64,000 nt of DNA from assembly GCF_003143775.1 (NCBI RefSeq), contig NZ_QFRJ01000006.1, positions 168,464 through 232,463 on the forward strand, given 5' to 3'. How positions within the stretch are numbered: position 1 is the stretch's first letter; the number at the start of each line of letters is the position of its first letter. Shown here one piece after another: positions 17,608-28,500 of the stretch. This stretch comes from Brumimicrobium oceani (lineage in GTDB: Bacteria > Bacteroidota > Bacteroidia > Flavobacteriales_D > Crocinitomicaceae). Below the pieces are notes generated by a model. It did no database searches and was not told the origin of the DNA. It saw nothing but the letters and a program-made list of their open reading frames with translations. The translations under genes were made by a program, and so were the position numbers.

Positions 17608-17646
17608 GCAAATTTCTTCTTCAATTTGTTGAAAATAGAAATTTGC
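17608..17646. repeat. 10-bp inverted repeat with inner hairpin
   Basis: GCAAATTTCT (17608-17617) and AGAAATTTGC (17637-17646) are exact inverted copies. Inside, TTCAA and TTGAA form a second small stem. Confidence 0.55.
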
Positions 17647-17748
17647 GAAGGAACTTGCCAGTTTACCGCTTAATCACATACTTGATTAGATTTGTCTACG
17701 AGTAAAGTCTCTGATAGGCATTTAGAATAATCAATTTTCAATTACGAA

Positions 17749-18921
17749 TTAACTCGCAATTTCTAAGTATTGTTTTAAAATATGCATTTGCAGTTTATTC
17801 CCACGTCTGATTTGTGTTTCTCTGGACAAGTATTTTTGCATGAATTTATTTCCAAGTTTTAGTGTCTTGGGTATAAAATTCGCATTCCAAAGTTCAGGCA
17901 GCTCTAGTCTTTCAAAAACTTCTTGATCAAGCAAATACCGTGAACTGGAGACATGAATATAATTCAAGAAGTTTCTTTGAAATTGATGCTTCAATAATGG
18001 ATTCTCTAATGATTCTTGGACTAAAGACTGCGCTAAATAAACAGAATCTTTATCCGAAGGCGGCTGAACGGAAGTCCACAGAAAAAAATTCTCTGTGGCT
18101 TCTTTTTTATGATCTGGCAAATGTTCTACTGGTATTCCCATCAGATAAGAAATATATTTCCACAAATGAAACATTCCTAATTCCTCCTCTTCAGTAAATT
18201 CATTTCCCAATTTTTTAAGTCCATGAAGTAAAACCAAACTAAAACCATTGGCGGTTGCAGTCATGTCCCACAAATTAATGGGCTCTCCCATTTCTTGAAC
18301 ATCCCAATCTTTGACATACTTTTTGAGATGAAATCGAGCATAGGAATGAATTAATCTTGTTTTTATCGCAAATCCATAGCCTTTCTGATGAATTCCCATG
18401 GCGTCTCTCCTGGTAACATTAATCCAAAAATCCAAAGTTTCCGACAACCTTTTCAGTGCTCCTTTCTTAAATGCTCCAGTAAAAACAAGTGGTTTGTTAA
18501 GATAGGCATAGTCGTAACCACCCATTAAAGAATAATCTCGCAAGGACAGCAAAGCATCCCTTCCTGTTTTCATGCAGGCTTCCGCGCCCAAATTAAGAAG
18601 TTTCTGATCTAACCAATCCGGAACCTGTTCGCTGAACTGAAATAACTCTTGAACGCTTTGAGCGACTTCATCATCTTTTGGAATTCCATTTCTAATGTAG
18701 GATTCAATCTTCTGGTTTGCCTTATGAAATGGCTGATCTACATAAAAGTCTTGAATTACACGATCTCCGAGTTTATCTACTTGATAATACAGTTTTGCTT
18801 TGTGGTCAAAATTTTCAAAAGTGAGTTCAGCCCCGCTCCAATCAACAATCTCTTTACCATTTCCTTTTTCCCAATAGGATTTGAAATGGGTTGCGTCCTT
18901 ATACCTCGGTTCTAAAGCCAT
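17749..18921 (-). CDS. oxygenase MpaB family (DUF2236 / latex-clearing-like) protein
   Basis: A 390-residue, mainly helical protein of the DUF2236/MpaB family, which includes heme b-dependent latex-clearing protein Lcp. The central motif TRLIHSYARFHL holds the expected heme-contact His and neighbouring Arg, preceded by DAMGIHQKGYGFA. No signal peptide is seen, unlike secreted Lcp enzymes. The substrate is unknown; relatives outside actinobacteria are mostly uncharacterised. The start at 18921 has a TATTTTTG box only 4 bases upstream, so the message could be leaderless, or the box could be chance. The next gene on this strand is the di-heme peroxidase. Confidence 0.7.
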   Translation of the reverse strand: MALEPRYKDATHFKSYWEKGNGKEIVDWSGAELTFENFDHKAKLYYQVDKLGDRVIQDFYVDQPFHKANQKIESYIRNGIPKDDEVAQSVQELFQFSEQVPDWLDQKLLNLGAEACMKTGRDALLSLRDYSLMGGYDYAYLNKPLVFTGAFKKGALKRLSETLDFWINVTRRDAMGIHQKGYGFAIKTRLIHSYARFHLKKYVKDWDVQEMGEPINLWDMTATANGFSLVLLHGLKKLGNEFTEEEELGMFHLWKYISYLMGIPVEHLPDHKKEATENFFLWTSVQPPSDKDSVYLAQSLVQESLENPLLKHQFQRNFLNYIHVSSSRYLLDQEVFERLELPELWNANFIPKTLKLGNKFMQKYLSRETQIRRGNKLQMHILKQYLEIAS

Positions 18922-18993
18922 TCCACAAAAATAAAATCAATTAGGAATTACGAAATAAACAATCGCAATTCCTAATTTCCAATTAACTATAAA

Positions 18994-20070
18994 CTACTCC
19001 TTAAATTCGTCATCAACATCAGCTGTCAATGCCTTCAGGAAAGCGGTTACACTTTGAACTTCTTCTTCAGTGAGTTCGTTTGCGACTTGCAGTTTACCCA
19101 TAATTCTCACAGCGTCTTCTAGCTTTTCAACCGATCCATCATGAAAGTAAGGATAGGTTTTTTCCACATTCCTTAAACCTGGCGTTTTAAACTTGAATTT
19201 ATCTCTTTCTTCTTTTGTTAAATCATAGACCCCATTGTCAATAACCTCGCTCATGGTGTGTTCCCAATAATCTCCATTCAAACCAAACTTTTGCAGCATA
19301 TTTCCTCCCAATGCAGCACCATTATGACAAGTAATACAAGCATTGTTTATAAAAACTGTCAAACCTTCTTTTTCTTGTGCCGTCATTGCTTCCGAATCTC
19401 CATCCAACCATTCATCAAAACGGCTTACCGGGTTCAATTGTCTTTCAAAAGCTCCAATCGCGTTGGTTATAGTGGCGAAAGTTATAGCTTCAGCGGAATC
19501 AGGATAAGCAGCTGCAAACATCGTTTGATATTCTTCTATTCCTCTTAAACGCTCTTCCAAGAAAGCTTCGGAAGGTATGTTGTGCTCTACTGGGTTTAAA
19601 ATTGGGCCTCCTGCCTGCTCTTCAACATCTTTTGCTCTACCATCCCAAAATTGCATGGCATGCATGTGCGCATAAAATACAGTTGGAGAATTTCTATTTC
19701 CAAACTCTTCGGTATCTCCCGGAGAAAGCGCGATATTATCAACTCCGTATGTATTCATGTTGTGGCACGAATTACAGCTTATCGTTTCATTTTTGGAAAG
19801 TCTTTTGTCAAAAAACAATTTTTTACCTAGAGCTACTTTTTCACTCGAGATGTCTTGTTTTGGCAATGAAGAAACAGAGGCGAAAAAAATATCTGCTTTT
19901 TCTTTTAATTCCTTTTCTTTTTCGGCATCAAATGTCGTAATTTCTGCCTTGTTACTTAGTTGTTCGTTTACCTCAGAATCACCTCCATATTGAAAATACA
20001 AAAAGATGACTACAATAATCGTAATGGCAAGCAATACCAAATAAATGATACCTCCTTTATTTTTAAACAT
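18994..20070 (-). CDS. di-heme cytochrome c peroxidase (MauG/CcpA family)
   Basis: A 358-residue periplasmic enzyme that should reduce hydrogen peroxide with electrons from c-type cytochromes. Residues 7-27 form a membrane anchor. Two heme c sites are present: CNSCH at 99-103 and CITCH at 245-249. Typical neighbours are LGKKLFFDKRLS (81-92), GNRNSPTVFYA and a C-terminal FKTPGLRNVEKTYPYFHDGS. I chose ATG 20070 rather than the longer frame to 20175, because a TATCTTTG promoter box at 20133-20140 lies inside the longer version and the hydrophobic anchor follows 20070 directly. Confidence 0.87.
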   Translation of the reverse strand: MFKNKGGIIYLVLLAITIIVVIFLYFQYGGDSEVNEQLSNKAEITTFDAEKEKELKEKADIFFASVSSLPKQDISSEKVALGKKLFFDKRLSKNETISCNSCHNMNTYGVDNIALSPGDTEEFGNRNSPTVFYAHMHAMQFWDGRAKDVEEQAGGPILNPVEHNIPSEAFLEERLRGIEEYQTMFAAAYPDSAEAITFATITNAIGAFERQLNPVSRFDEWLDGDSEAMTAQEKEGLTVFINNACITCHNGAALGGNMLQKFGLNGDYWEHTMSEVIDNGVYDLTKEERDKFKFKTPGLRNVEKTYPYFHDGSVEKLEDAVRIMGKLQVANELTEEEVQSVTAFLKALTADVDDEFKE

Positions 20071-20132
20071 ATATTTATTTTTTAAGTGAATAATCGATTC
20101 ATATCTCTGGAAGTGAAAAATCAACTCCAAAA

Positions 20133-20165
20133 CAAAGATAAGAATTATAGAAGCGATTTTAGCAA
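20133..20165 (-). promoter_or_regulatory. promoter for the cytochrome c peroxidase gene
   Basis: On the minus strand TATCTTTG (20140 to 20133) matches the TAnnTTTG element. A TTG lies 22 bases further upstream (20165 to 20163). The leader would be about 58 bases. Confidence 0.45.
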
Positions 20166-20456
20166 TTCCTATCACAAATGATTATGTATTTATATTATTT
20201 CTAAGTAAAGATTTAAAGCAAGCTTTTCTTGATTTCCTCCATAAACTTTTAGTAGAACAAAAAAGCCAAAACACTTAGGTACAATCCATAAGCAACAATA
20301 AAAAAAGACCTTCTCAAAATCAATTTTATGAAACCTTGAAAATTGACACTGAATTCACGTCCTTTTTTTCAATTCTTGTTATATTTAAGGAAATGAATTT
20401 CGCCTCATGGAAAGGCTTTTGCAAAAAAATGGACGAAAAACATATAAAATTGATTC
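20166..20456. other. intergenic region between peroxidase and antiporter genes
   Basis: A divergent, AT-rich spacer. It should hold the antiporter promoter, but I see no convincing -33/-7 pair, no hairpin array and no credible small gene. Confidence 0.4.
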
Positions 20457-21938
20457 ATGACAAATACTTTTATTATTGCCTTTTGTGTTTTGATCATTAT
20501 GGCCTACATATTTGATCTTACCACAGCAAAAACAAAAATACCTTCGGTTATTCTTTTACTGATTCTGGGTTGGGGATTACAACAATTTACAGATGTTTTT
20601 AATATCAATATACCCAACCTCGATGGCTTACTTCCTATTTTAGGAACCATTGGTTTGATTGTAATCGTTTTAGAGGGCTCCTTGGAGTTAGAGCTCAACA
20701 AATCAAAACTCCCCTTGATCCGAAAATCCATTATTGTTGCGCTGATTCCTATGATGGTACTTGGATTTATTCTCGCTGGTGCCTTTTATTATTACCAAAT
20801 AAATTATGGCACTGGGGATATCGATCCTGACTTTAGAAAAGCACTACTCGGTGCAATACCTTTAACTGTGATTAGCTCTGCCATTGCCATTCCGAGTGCA
20901 GTGAACTTAGGGAAAAAGAACAAAGAATTCGTAACTTACGAAAGTAGTCTTTCAGATATTTTAGGTGTTCTCTTCTTTGATTTTGTTCTAAGAAATGTCA
21001 CGATAGATTTTCATTCCTTTTGGGTATTTCTCTTACAAATAGTCATCATTGCAGTCGTTTCATTTATCGCTACAATGGGACTTTCCTATTTATTGGCTAA
21101 GATAAACCATCAAATTAAGTTTATTCCAATTATTATCTTGGTTATCCTCATTTACACCGTTTCCAAAATATATCACCTTCCCGCATTAATATTTATCATG
21201 CTATTTGGAATGTTTATTGGAAACTTAGATGAAATAAAAGGAATTAAATTTATTGAAAAGCTTAAACCTCAGAAACTGGATAATGAGGTTAGAAAGTTTC
21301 ATGAAATCTTACGAGAGGGTACATTTTTAATACGTGTAATGTTCTTTTTACTTTTTGGTTTCTTGATCAAAACTGAAGAACTATTAAATCAAAAAACATT
21401 TTATTGGGCTTTAGGAATCATTGGGTTAGTATTTCTTATTCGATTCGTTCAACTCAAAATATCGAAACTTCCTGTGATGCCTTTGATGTTCGTTGCACCT
21501 CGGGGATTAATTACCATCTTACTGTTCCTCTACATCGCGCCTGAAGACAGCATTGACTTAGTAAACAAATCACTTGTAATTCAAGTCATTCTGCTTTCCG
21601 TTATCATAATGATGATTGGACTTATGTTCGACAAGCAAAAAGATGAGACATTCTTTTCTAAAATTAAGGAGAAAATGGCAATGGGACCCAATGATGCGAT
21701 TGCTGATGTGGGGTCAAATAAGAGCAAGGAAGTGAGTCAGGAGGAAAAGAGCAAAGGTGCTACTAAAGAAGGAACACAACTTGCGGAAACCGTTAATCAG
21801 GCCAAGGATTTAATTGACGAGAAGGTTTCTAAGGAAATAGGCTCAAATGTTTTAGACAACGAGGAAAGCGAAGAAAAAGACAGTTCTGATGATGAAGATG
21901 CTCAAAATCCAAAAGACAATTCGGATACAAAAACTTAA
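20457..21938 (+). CDS. cation/proton antiporter (CPA family)
   Basis: A 493-residue inner-membrane transporter expected to exchange Na+ or K+ for protons. About twelve hydrophobic segments fill residues 1-395. Family features include GLIVIVLEGSLELEL near 65-80 in the first half and the APRGLITILLFLYI helix near 350. The last 85 residues form a hydrophilic, strongly acidic tail (runs such as NEESEEKDSSDDEDA) with no known domain, possibly regulatory. No other ion-transport genes are adjacent. Confidence 0.8.
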   Translation: MTNTFIIAFCVLIIMAYIFDLTTAKTKIPSVILLLILGWGLQQFTDVFNINIPNLDGLLPILGTIGLIVIVLEGSLELELNKSKLPLIRKSIIVALIPMMVLGFILAGAFYYYQINYGTGDIDPDFRKALLGAIPLTVISSAIAIPSAVNLGKKNKEFVTYESSLSDILGVLFFDFVLRNVTIDFHSFWVFLLQIVIIAVVSFIATMGLSYLLAKINHQIKFIPIIILVILIYTVSKIYHLPALIFIMLFGMFIGNLDEIKGIKFIEKLKPQKLDNEVRKFHEILREGTFLIRVMFFLLFGFLIKTEELLNQKTFYWALGIIGLVFLIRFVQLKISKLPVMPLMFVAPRGLITILLFLYIAPEDSIDLVNKSLVIQVILLSVIIMMIGLMFDKQKDETFFSKIKEKMAMGPNDAIADVGSNKSKEVSQEEKSKGATKEGTQLAETVNQAKDLIDEKVSKEIGSNVLDNEESEEKDSSDDEDAQNPKDNSDTKT

Positions 21939-21966
21939 AACCGTTTAGGAAATACTTACCACAAAA

Positions 21967-21997
21967 AGCTGCCCTAACAGTTATGTCTAAGGCAGCT
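21967..21997. terminator. weak stem-loop between convergent genes
   Basis: AGCTGCC (21967-21973) pairs with GGCAGCT (21991-21997), with a 17-base loop and no real T run on the plus side. On the minus side AAAAA precedes the stem. A possible bidirectional terminator, low certainty. Confidence 0.4.
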
Positions 21998-22056
21998 ATT
22001 TAGTTTCATTATTGATAATTAATGTTCAGTTTTCTTTGGTTAATCTACTGTTTGTA

Positions 22057-25000
22057 TCAATACACCACAACTTTCAAAGGTTTCAATACCGCATTAGCTC
22101 CTAATAAAGAGAGCAGATAAGCCCCCTTGGACAAAGCTAAATCCCCCACCATAAACTGATTCGTTCCCGCTGAAATATCGACTTGTCTAGAGGAAATAAT
22201 TTTACCCGTCATATCTGTCAACAGCATTTGCGTGTTGGGATAATTTTCACTACTCAATATTTCAACCGTAAAGTTTCCATTGTTTGGATTCGGATAAATC
22301 TTCATGCTGTTTTCATTTCCTTCACAAGAAACACTTATCGGTCCAAAAACCTCTTCTCTTCCATCAAGATCAACTTGTCGTAAACGGTAATAGGAAACTC
22401 CGCTCCACGGTTTCGAATCGATTAAGCTGTAATTGATGAAATCATTTGAATTTCCCGCAGCATTTTGTTCAGCAACCAGAATCCAGTTTTGTCCATCACG
22501 GCTTTTTTCTACAAGAAAATAATCTGAGTTTAACTCCGAGGCGGTTGTCCAGTTAATTACAGTGTTTTCTTCGCAACGTGCAGATAAGTTGGTTAGTTCG
22601 ACTGGGAGGGCGGAATTGTTGCTTTGACCATGTAACCAAAACTCAGAAAAGCTATTTACCGAAAAAGCAGCATAACTTGAGTTTGAAATTGTGGGTAGAA
22701 CACTTGAAACAGATCCTACTCCAATATGAGATTGAAGTAAAACATTTCCATTACCGCAGTTGTCTGAAAAAACATTATTCTCATTTGGACCACTGTACTT
22801 TGTTAGTTTCAGATCAGAATTTGTCAGTATATTATCCTCAGGATTTGGGTTTCCATTTGCTACATTCACTAAATCATTGTATTCTGAATCTCTGAAAGGC
22901 AAATACAATGTGACAGGTGTTATTGGTGCATTCTGAGTGCTCATTACCCAATGTCTTCCTAAAGTTGCCGTAGCATAATCCGTATTTCCTGGATATCCGC
23001 ACGCTTCAACACTTAATACTGGAGGTTCGACAAAACTTCTCATATTCATTAAACCTAAATCATTTCCATTTGGGTTTATTGCAGCAATTAGTTCATTATT
23101 TGTTTCGTCTAGAAAATAAATTATATCATTTCCTTTTACGTAGCATGTTTTTTCAGCACTAATATTATTAGCTAAAGATGTGGGCTGGACTTGAGTTATC
23201 ACCACTTTTAAGTCAGAATCTCCATAATCTTCAAATGTTTGAAACTCTACCTCAGAATTCGCATCTAAGTTAACCGTAAAAGTTAATGAACCATGACAAC
23301 TGTACTGAGAATTAATAGAATTGCTATAACTTCCAGGAGCTCCGTTCCAAACTCCGCAAGACCAAATCTTGGCACCATCAATAAACAATCGAGTTTCATC
23401 ATCCCAGTTTTCGAATTCAAACTTATAATTTCCGCAAGGAAAGCCCTTTCTTTTAGACACAAAGGTATGCACATTATCCCTTACATCACACCCTTTCCAT
23501 AAATCCCCATTGTTTAATGAAACACCAGCATAACTTGGACTACTAGCACTCTTCCAAAACTCTTCTGTATCAATTCCAAAATCTCCATTTCCTAAGTTTG
23601 GTTGTTCATAAAAACCTCTATAATCGTTTGCGCTTAAATCTCTATTGTTTCCATTATATCCGTAAACATTCCAAACATTATCTCCAAAAAGCGCTGGATT
23701 ACCAAATTGAGCGATACTAATTGGAGCACTTTGATATAGCACATTCCCTGGGCCACCACCACTGTTGTTATCTGAGAACCAGAAACTACCTTCATTAATA
23801 ACGTCAAAAATCAATCTGTTATTTCCAAGTGTAATAGGAGCTGTTACACTGAAAGTATAGGTCTGAGTTGCTCCAGAAACTAATCCATTGGCATTCGTTT
23901 TAATTGCTGATGCATTGGATTGACTATCCCACCAAACACCAATATTAATGTCAGGGCCAGAATTCCACCAAGTTGCACTTCCTATATTTTTTACAGTTAC
24001 TGTAATTGATCTTGTCTCACCAGAACACCAATCAGGCGAGCCAGTATCCATTGACACCCATTCACTCTGCCACAATGGAGGTACGTAACACGAAACTGAA
24101 ACAGTAAAAGAAGCAGAATTTGTGTTAGAGTAATTATCTACAATAAGATAATATGTTGTCCCACCCACCAAGTTAACAGTTCGATTTCCACTATTCCAAC
24201 AACCTGGATTGAGATTAGTACCGTTTGGTCCACAAGAACTCATCAAGAAAAAATCAGGGTCACCAGCTGTTGCATTTGCTGAGAAAGTATAACTTCCAGA
24301 GCTTGAAGGAGTGAAAGTGTAAACCTTTTCACCGCCAGATTCGAGCCATCCACAGCCATTGTATGAGTTCCACCCCCCTGATGTTCCGATAGTTGCTGAA
24401 TAGTTTGTACCACAAGACATATTCACTGCGGAAGCACATGGACTTACAGTAGTATAACTAGCTCCTGCAGAATAGGATACCGAACCTGAGCACTTAGTTT
24501 CTCTTCGATATTGACGAGTCCCTACACTACCTTGCGCTGTAGTAGTTAAATTTGCAGATGTTTGTCCCGATATATTAGTCCAACTCGAACCATTATCATC
24601 AGAGTACTGCCATTGGTAATTAAAACCTGTTCCAACACTTCCGTTAATTACCGAACCGTTTACTATTGAATTAATCGGTCCAGAATTAGATGACAGCTGT
24701 GTTGTTCCAGCTGTTATGGATCCTGTTTGACCAGCATAATCAAAAGAGACACGTGCTTGTCCATTCTTTTCATAATATTCCAAAACGAAGTTTACAGTTC
24801 CATTAAGATGAACCACTTGTGAGGTTACTGTAGAATAACTGTGATCACTCCAAATCCCAACCAACCAAGTAGCTCCTCCATCAATACTTAAGCGTATACC
24901 GTCATCACCCCCAATTGTAAATTTGTATAACCCGCAAGCAACATTTGCTCTCATTTTATAACGGACTGCAAACTTATCATTACTTGCACAACCAGGACTG

Positions 25001-25320
25001 CCTCCTCCCCAATCCCTATCAAAAACAATTGTGCTTTCAAGGTAAGAACCTACATAATTATTAAAAGGATTAGTTACAGGATTACCATTACCATTATGCT
25101 TATACACGTGTCCCAACCATTGACTGTTAGCGTAAGCGCTTGGATTATAATTTGAACAAGATTGTGCATAAAGAATATTAGCACCGAAAAAATTAAAACT
25201 CAAAGCCAAACCCAAAATAGAAAAGCAAATTTTTAATAATGAGAATCCTCCTAACTTGAATGGAAGGGTAAAATATTTAAATGCCTGAAAAATCGAAAAT
25301 GTGTTAGTTGTTATTTTCAT
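22057..25320 (-). CDS. T9SS type A surface protein with PA14-like and PPC domains
   Basis: A 1087-residue secreted protein. A long N-region precedes the signal hydrophobic core (residues 25-52, ending LYAQ). A PA14-like domain follows (about 60-210: GGDDGIRLSIDGGATWLVGI, LEYYEKNGQARVSF). Next come an Ig-like stretch, a PPC domain (about 295-410: YTFTPSSSGSYTFSA, YYLIVDNYS), an NBR1-like Ig domain (WCSGETRSITVTVKN) and a second PA14-like module (WNVYGYNGNNRDLSAN, NWDDETRLFIDG). The end is a T9SS type A domain (IYPNPNNGNF to LKPLKVVVY). The second half is closely related to the next gene. It likely binds glycans or acts as a surface adhesin; no catalytic site is seen. Confidence 0.82.
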   Translation of the reverse strand: MKITTNTFSIFQAFKYFTLPFKLGGFSLLKICFSILGLALSFNFFGANILYAQSCSNYNPSAYANSQWLGHVYKHNGNGNPVTNPFNNYVGSYLESTIVFDRDWGGGSPGCASNDKFAVRYKMRANVACGLYKFTIGGDDGIRLSIDGGATWLVGIWSDHSYSTVTSQVVHLNGTVNFVLEYYEKNGQARVSFDYAGQTGSITAGTTQLSSNSGPINSIVNGSVINGSVGTGFNYQWQYSDDNGSSWTNISGQTSANLTTTAQGSVGTRQYRRETKCSGSVSYSAGASYTTVSPCASAVNMSCGTNYSATIGTSGGWNSYNGCGWLESGGEKVYTFTPSSSGSYTFSANATAGDPDFFLMSSCGPNGTNLNPGCWNSGNRTVNLVGGTTYYLIVDNYSNTNSASFTVSVSCYVPPLWQSEWVSMDTGSPDWCSGETRSITVTVKNIGSATWWNSGPDINIGVWWDSQSNASAIKTNANGLVSGATQTYTFSVTAPITLGNNRLIFDVINEGSFWFSDNNSGGGPGNVLYQSAPISIAQFGNPALFGDNVWNVYGYNGNNRDLSANDYRGFYEQPNLGNGDFGIDTEEFWKSASSPSYAGVSLNNGDLWKGCDVRDNVHTFVSKRKGFPCGNYKFEFENWDDETRLFIDGAKIWSCGVWNGAPGSYSNSINSQYSCHGSLTFTVNLDANSEVEFQTFEDYGDSDLKVVITQVQPTSLANNISAEKTCYVKGNDIIYFLDETNNELIAAINPNGNDLGLMNMRSFVEPPVLSVEACGYPGNTDYATATLGRHWVMSTQNAPITPVTLYLPFRDSEYNDLVNVANGNPNPEDNILTNSDLKLTKYSGPNENNVFSDNCGNGNVLLQSHIGVGSVSSVLPTISNSSYAAFSVNSFSEFWLHGQSNNSALPVELTNLSARCEENTVINWTTASELNSDYFLVEKSRDGQNWILVAEQNAAGNSNDFINYSLIDSKPWSGVSYYRLRQVDLDGREEVFGPISVSCEGNENSMKIYPNPNNGNFTVEILSSENYPNTQMLLTDMTGKIISSRQVDISAGTNQFMVGDLALSKGAYLLSLLGANAVLKPLKVVVY

Positions 25321-25420
25321 AGATAACCTTGTTTGTCTTCAAAAGCTAAGTGCTTGCTTTCGGAATTATTTAACCTAAAATAAGAATAAAAACTAGGAAA
25401 AACCTACATTTAAATCATAA

Positions 25421-25456
25421 AAAAAACTTTACTGTTACTCAGCAAAGGTTTTTTTA
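25421..25456 (-). terminator. terminator after the glycine-rich T9SS gene
   Basis: AACTTTACTG pairs with CAGCAAAGGTT (one bulge), with an A run before and a T run after, so it can stop transcription from either side. It lies 55 bases after the stop codon at 25511. Confidence 0.6.
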
Positions 25457-25510
25457 TTGAAAACTTACAATCAGATCAGAACAACGACAACTCCTTGTCG
25501 ATCAAATAAT

Positions 25511-28500
25511 TTAGTCTATCATGACTTTAATACGTTTAGTCGAAAGTTGCTGCCCATTTAATGAAATTAAATAAACTCCTTTTTGCAATCCAATTTCATT
25601 AAAATAAAATTGCGTTTTACCCGAATCGATATTGACTTTTTCTGAAAAAACTACTTTTCCTGAAAGATCACTTAGCGTAAGTTGTACATCGGAAAAAGAC
25701 TTTTCACTCGAAACTTCAAGGGTAAAAGCACCATTATTTGGATTTGGAAAAACCATCATATTAGTAGATTTTTCATTATCACAAGAAACGCTTATTGGAC
25801 CAAAAACTTCTTCTTTTCCGTCAAAATCAACTTGTCTCAATCGGTAATAAATTAAGCTACCAGATATATTCTCATCCAACTGATGGTAATTGATTACTTC
25901 ACTAGAATTTCCAGCAGCATTTTGTTCTGCTACGAAAACCCAGTTTTGTCCATCACGGCTTTTTTCAACTACGAAATAATCTGAATTTAACTCAGAGGCT
26001 GTTGTCCAGTTGATTGAAATACTTTGCTTATCACAAGAAGCAGAGAAGTTGGTTAGTTCGACTGGGAGGGCGGAACCATCATTGTTTTTATGAAGGAAAA
26101 ATTCTGAGAATTGTTGGATATCAAACTCTACATATTTTGCATTGTTTATCGATAAATATGATCCATTTCCAGTGCTTTGAACCGCACGAATCGTACTTAC
26201 ACAATCATTTTGATTGGCTACACCATTCTCTGTAGGTCCTGTAATTTTAGTTAGCATAAGATTACTTGGTGTCACAGGATTACTCGTTCCTCCGTCCAAT
26301 GGATTTCCTGTGGTGGTATTTTGAGCCGTCGTGTTTAAATCAGCTAACTCTGCCTCGGTAAAAGGCAAACGAATACTAACGTCGCTGTTAAAATCTGCAC
26401 CGCTAGGATAAGCGTCTGAAACCACTACCCAACTTCTTCCCATATAAGCCGTGTGGTAAAGCGTATTACTTGGTATATCACAATCTTTCATCACTTGTGG
26501 AGAACTCAAATAACTTTTAATCGTTACATTTCCTAAATCTCTGTTATTTGGGTTAATAGACGCGATTAGTTTATTGTCATCGTCTAAAAAGTCTACCCAA
26601 TCCGCACCTCTTGTTGGGCATGTTCTATCAGAAATTGCTGTTGAGGCAAGAGTTTGAGGAGTAATTTTGGTAATTACAACGCCTAAATCAGAGTTCCCGC
26701 TATTTTCAAATGTTTGAAATTCAACTTCAGAGTCTGCATTCAATGCAAAAGTAAAGTCTCTTGTAGGACAACTATAAATAGCATTTATAGAAGTACCTCC
26801 ATTTGCACCACCATTTGCATCCCAAGTGGAACATCCCCAGACAGGATTACCATCAATATACAATCTAGTTTCATCATCCCAATTTTTAAATTTAAAATTG
26901 TAATTTCCACAAGGAAAACCTTTTCTTTTGTGAACAAAGGTGTGATTGTTATCGCTCACATCACATCCTTTCCATAAATTACCCGTGTTTACTGGTGCTC
27001 CCGCAATTTCAGGACTTTTATCAGGTCGCCAAAATTTTTCTGTATCAACTCCGTAATTTCCGCCTCCTAAATCAGGCTGTTCATAAAAACCTCTGTAATC
27101 GTTTGCGCTTAAATCTCTATTGTTTCCATTATATCCGTAAACATTCCAAATGTTGTCACCAAAGGCAGATGGGTTGCCAGGGGGAGGTAAGATGGTTACC
27201 AAAACATCATCCGTTACAGAACACCCATTGCTCGTTGCAGTTAAAGTATAAACTGTATTTACAGAAGGATTAACAATTGGTGTTAAAGTATTTGCTCCGC
27301 TGACTATTGGTCCGCCTGACCAAATATAAGTTGGGGTAATTAATGGTGAATTATTGACACCATTTAACTCCACATTACCACTACAAGTTTCTATATCGGA
27401 GCCTGCATTAACAACAGGTTTTGGATTAATATCTATAGGTGGTGAAACATAAACTACTGGATCAAACCATTGACATTCTTGCGCAATTAAATTTATTGAT
27501 AAATTATTCTGTCCTATTGGGTCTCCATTTGGGGAAGCAACAGGAAAAGTAATGGTTACAGATTGCCCTGGCGACACATTATTGGGAATAGGGTTTCTGT
27601 TGGAAAACGGAGGCTGAGTGTAAACATCAAAGTCTTGATCTCCATTCCATTTAAAACTTGCCGCTACCTTGAGATTAGAATTTGAACAACTGGTTGATCC
27701 ATTTGCAAACCAAGTCCGTGTTCCTGTATTTCGTACTTTTATAGAAACAGTTCGTGTTTCACCATGACACCAAGACAATGCTGTTGAAGGACTTGCGCTG
27801 ATGCCTTCAAAGGTAGCGTGATATAGTTTTCTATAGGTAATTCTAATTAAACCATTGCCACCTTTTCCTCCATTGTTATTGGCTATGCTTCCACCGCCAC
27901 CACCGCCGAAAACTCCATCACTTCCGCTACCATAATTAGCTGTACCATTGCCACCTTTGCTAGTGTGGCCTGAAAATAAAATATTATCCCCTCCATTACC
28001 TGCTGAGGAATAATTACCCCAACACCAGAAAGTACCTGTTACAGTACTTGCGTTACCTCCATTTGCACCATTCGAAGAAGTACTTGCACCAGCACCGCCA
28101 CCACCAGATGCTATCTCATTTCCACAAAATACTCCAGAACTGAAAGAGCCTTTTCCGCCATTTCCGCCACTATATTTAACACTACCAATAGAAGTGCTTT
28201 CTGCACCACCAGCTGCACCATTCATATCATTGTTTGCCGCACCTCTTCCCCCTTTCGCTTTCACTCCTGAAGAATTATTTGCAAAAAACCAAGTATCACC
28301 ACCATCATTATTTGTAGAAGAACCACCTACACCAATAGAGTAATTTAAAGTTTGGCCAGGAGAAAAGTTAAATATTTTTCGAGCGTATGCACCTCCCCCT
28401 CCACCTCCGCCTGGAGTTGTTGAATTAGAACTGGACGCACCACCTCCACCAGCTCCCCAACACTCCACGGTTATAGAGGAAGGATCTGCATCTGAGGGAA

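Larger units (their letters stand above)
16974..17748. other. 775-base intergenic region packed with hairpins
   Basis: No gene is visible. The region holds five separate inverted repeats (17047-17090, 17113-17168, 17366-17394, 17466-17494, 17608-17646), listed individually. It separates the convergent pirin and MpaB-like genes. The rest is AT-rich and lacks recognisable features. Confidence 0.7.

Noticed and set aside
19602..19993. Two plus-strand frames (112 and 78 codons) inside the peroxidase gene
   Set aside because: Antisense to a gene with two clear heme motifs; no independent support.
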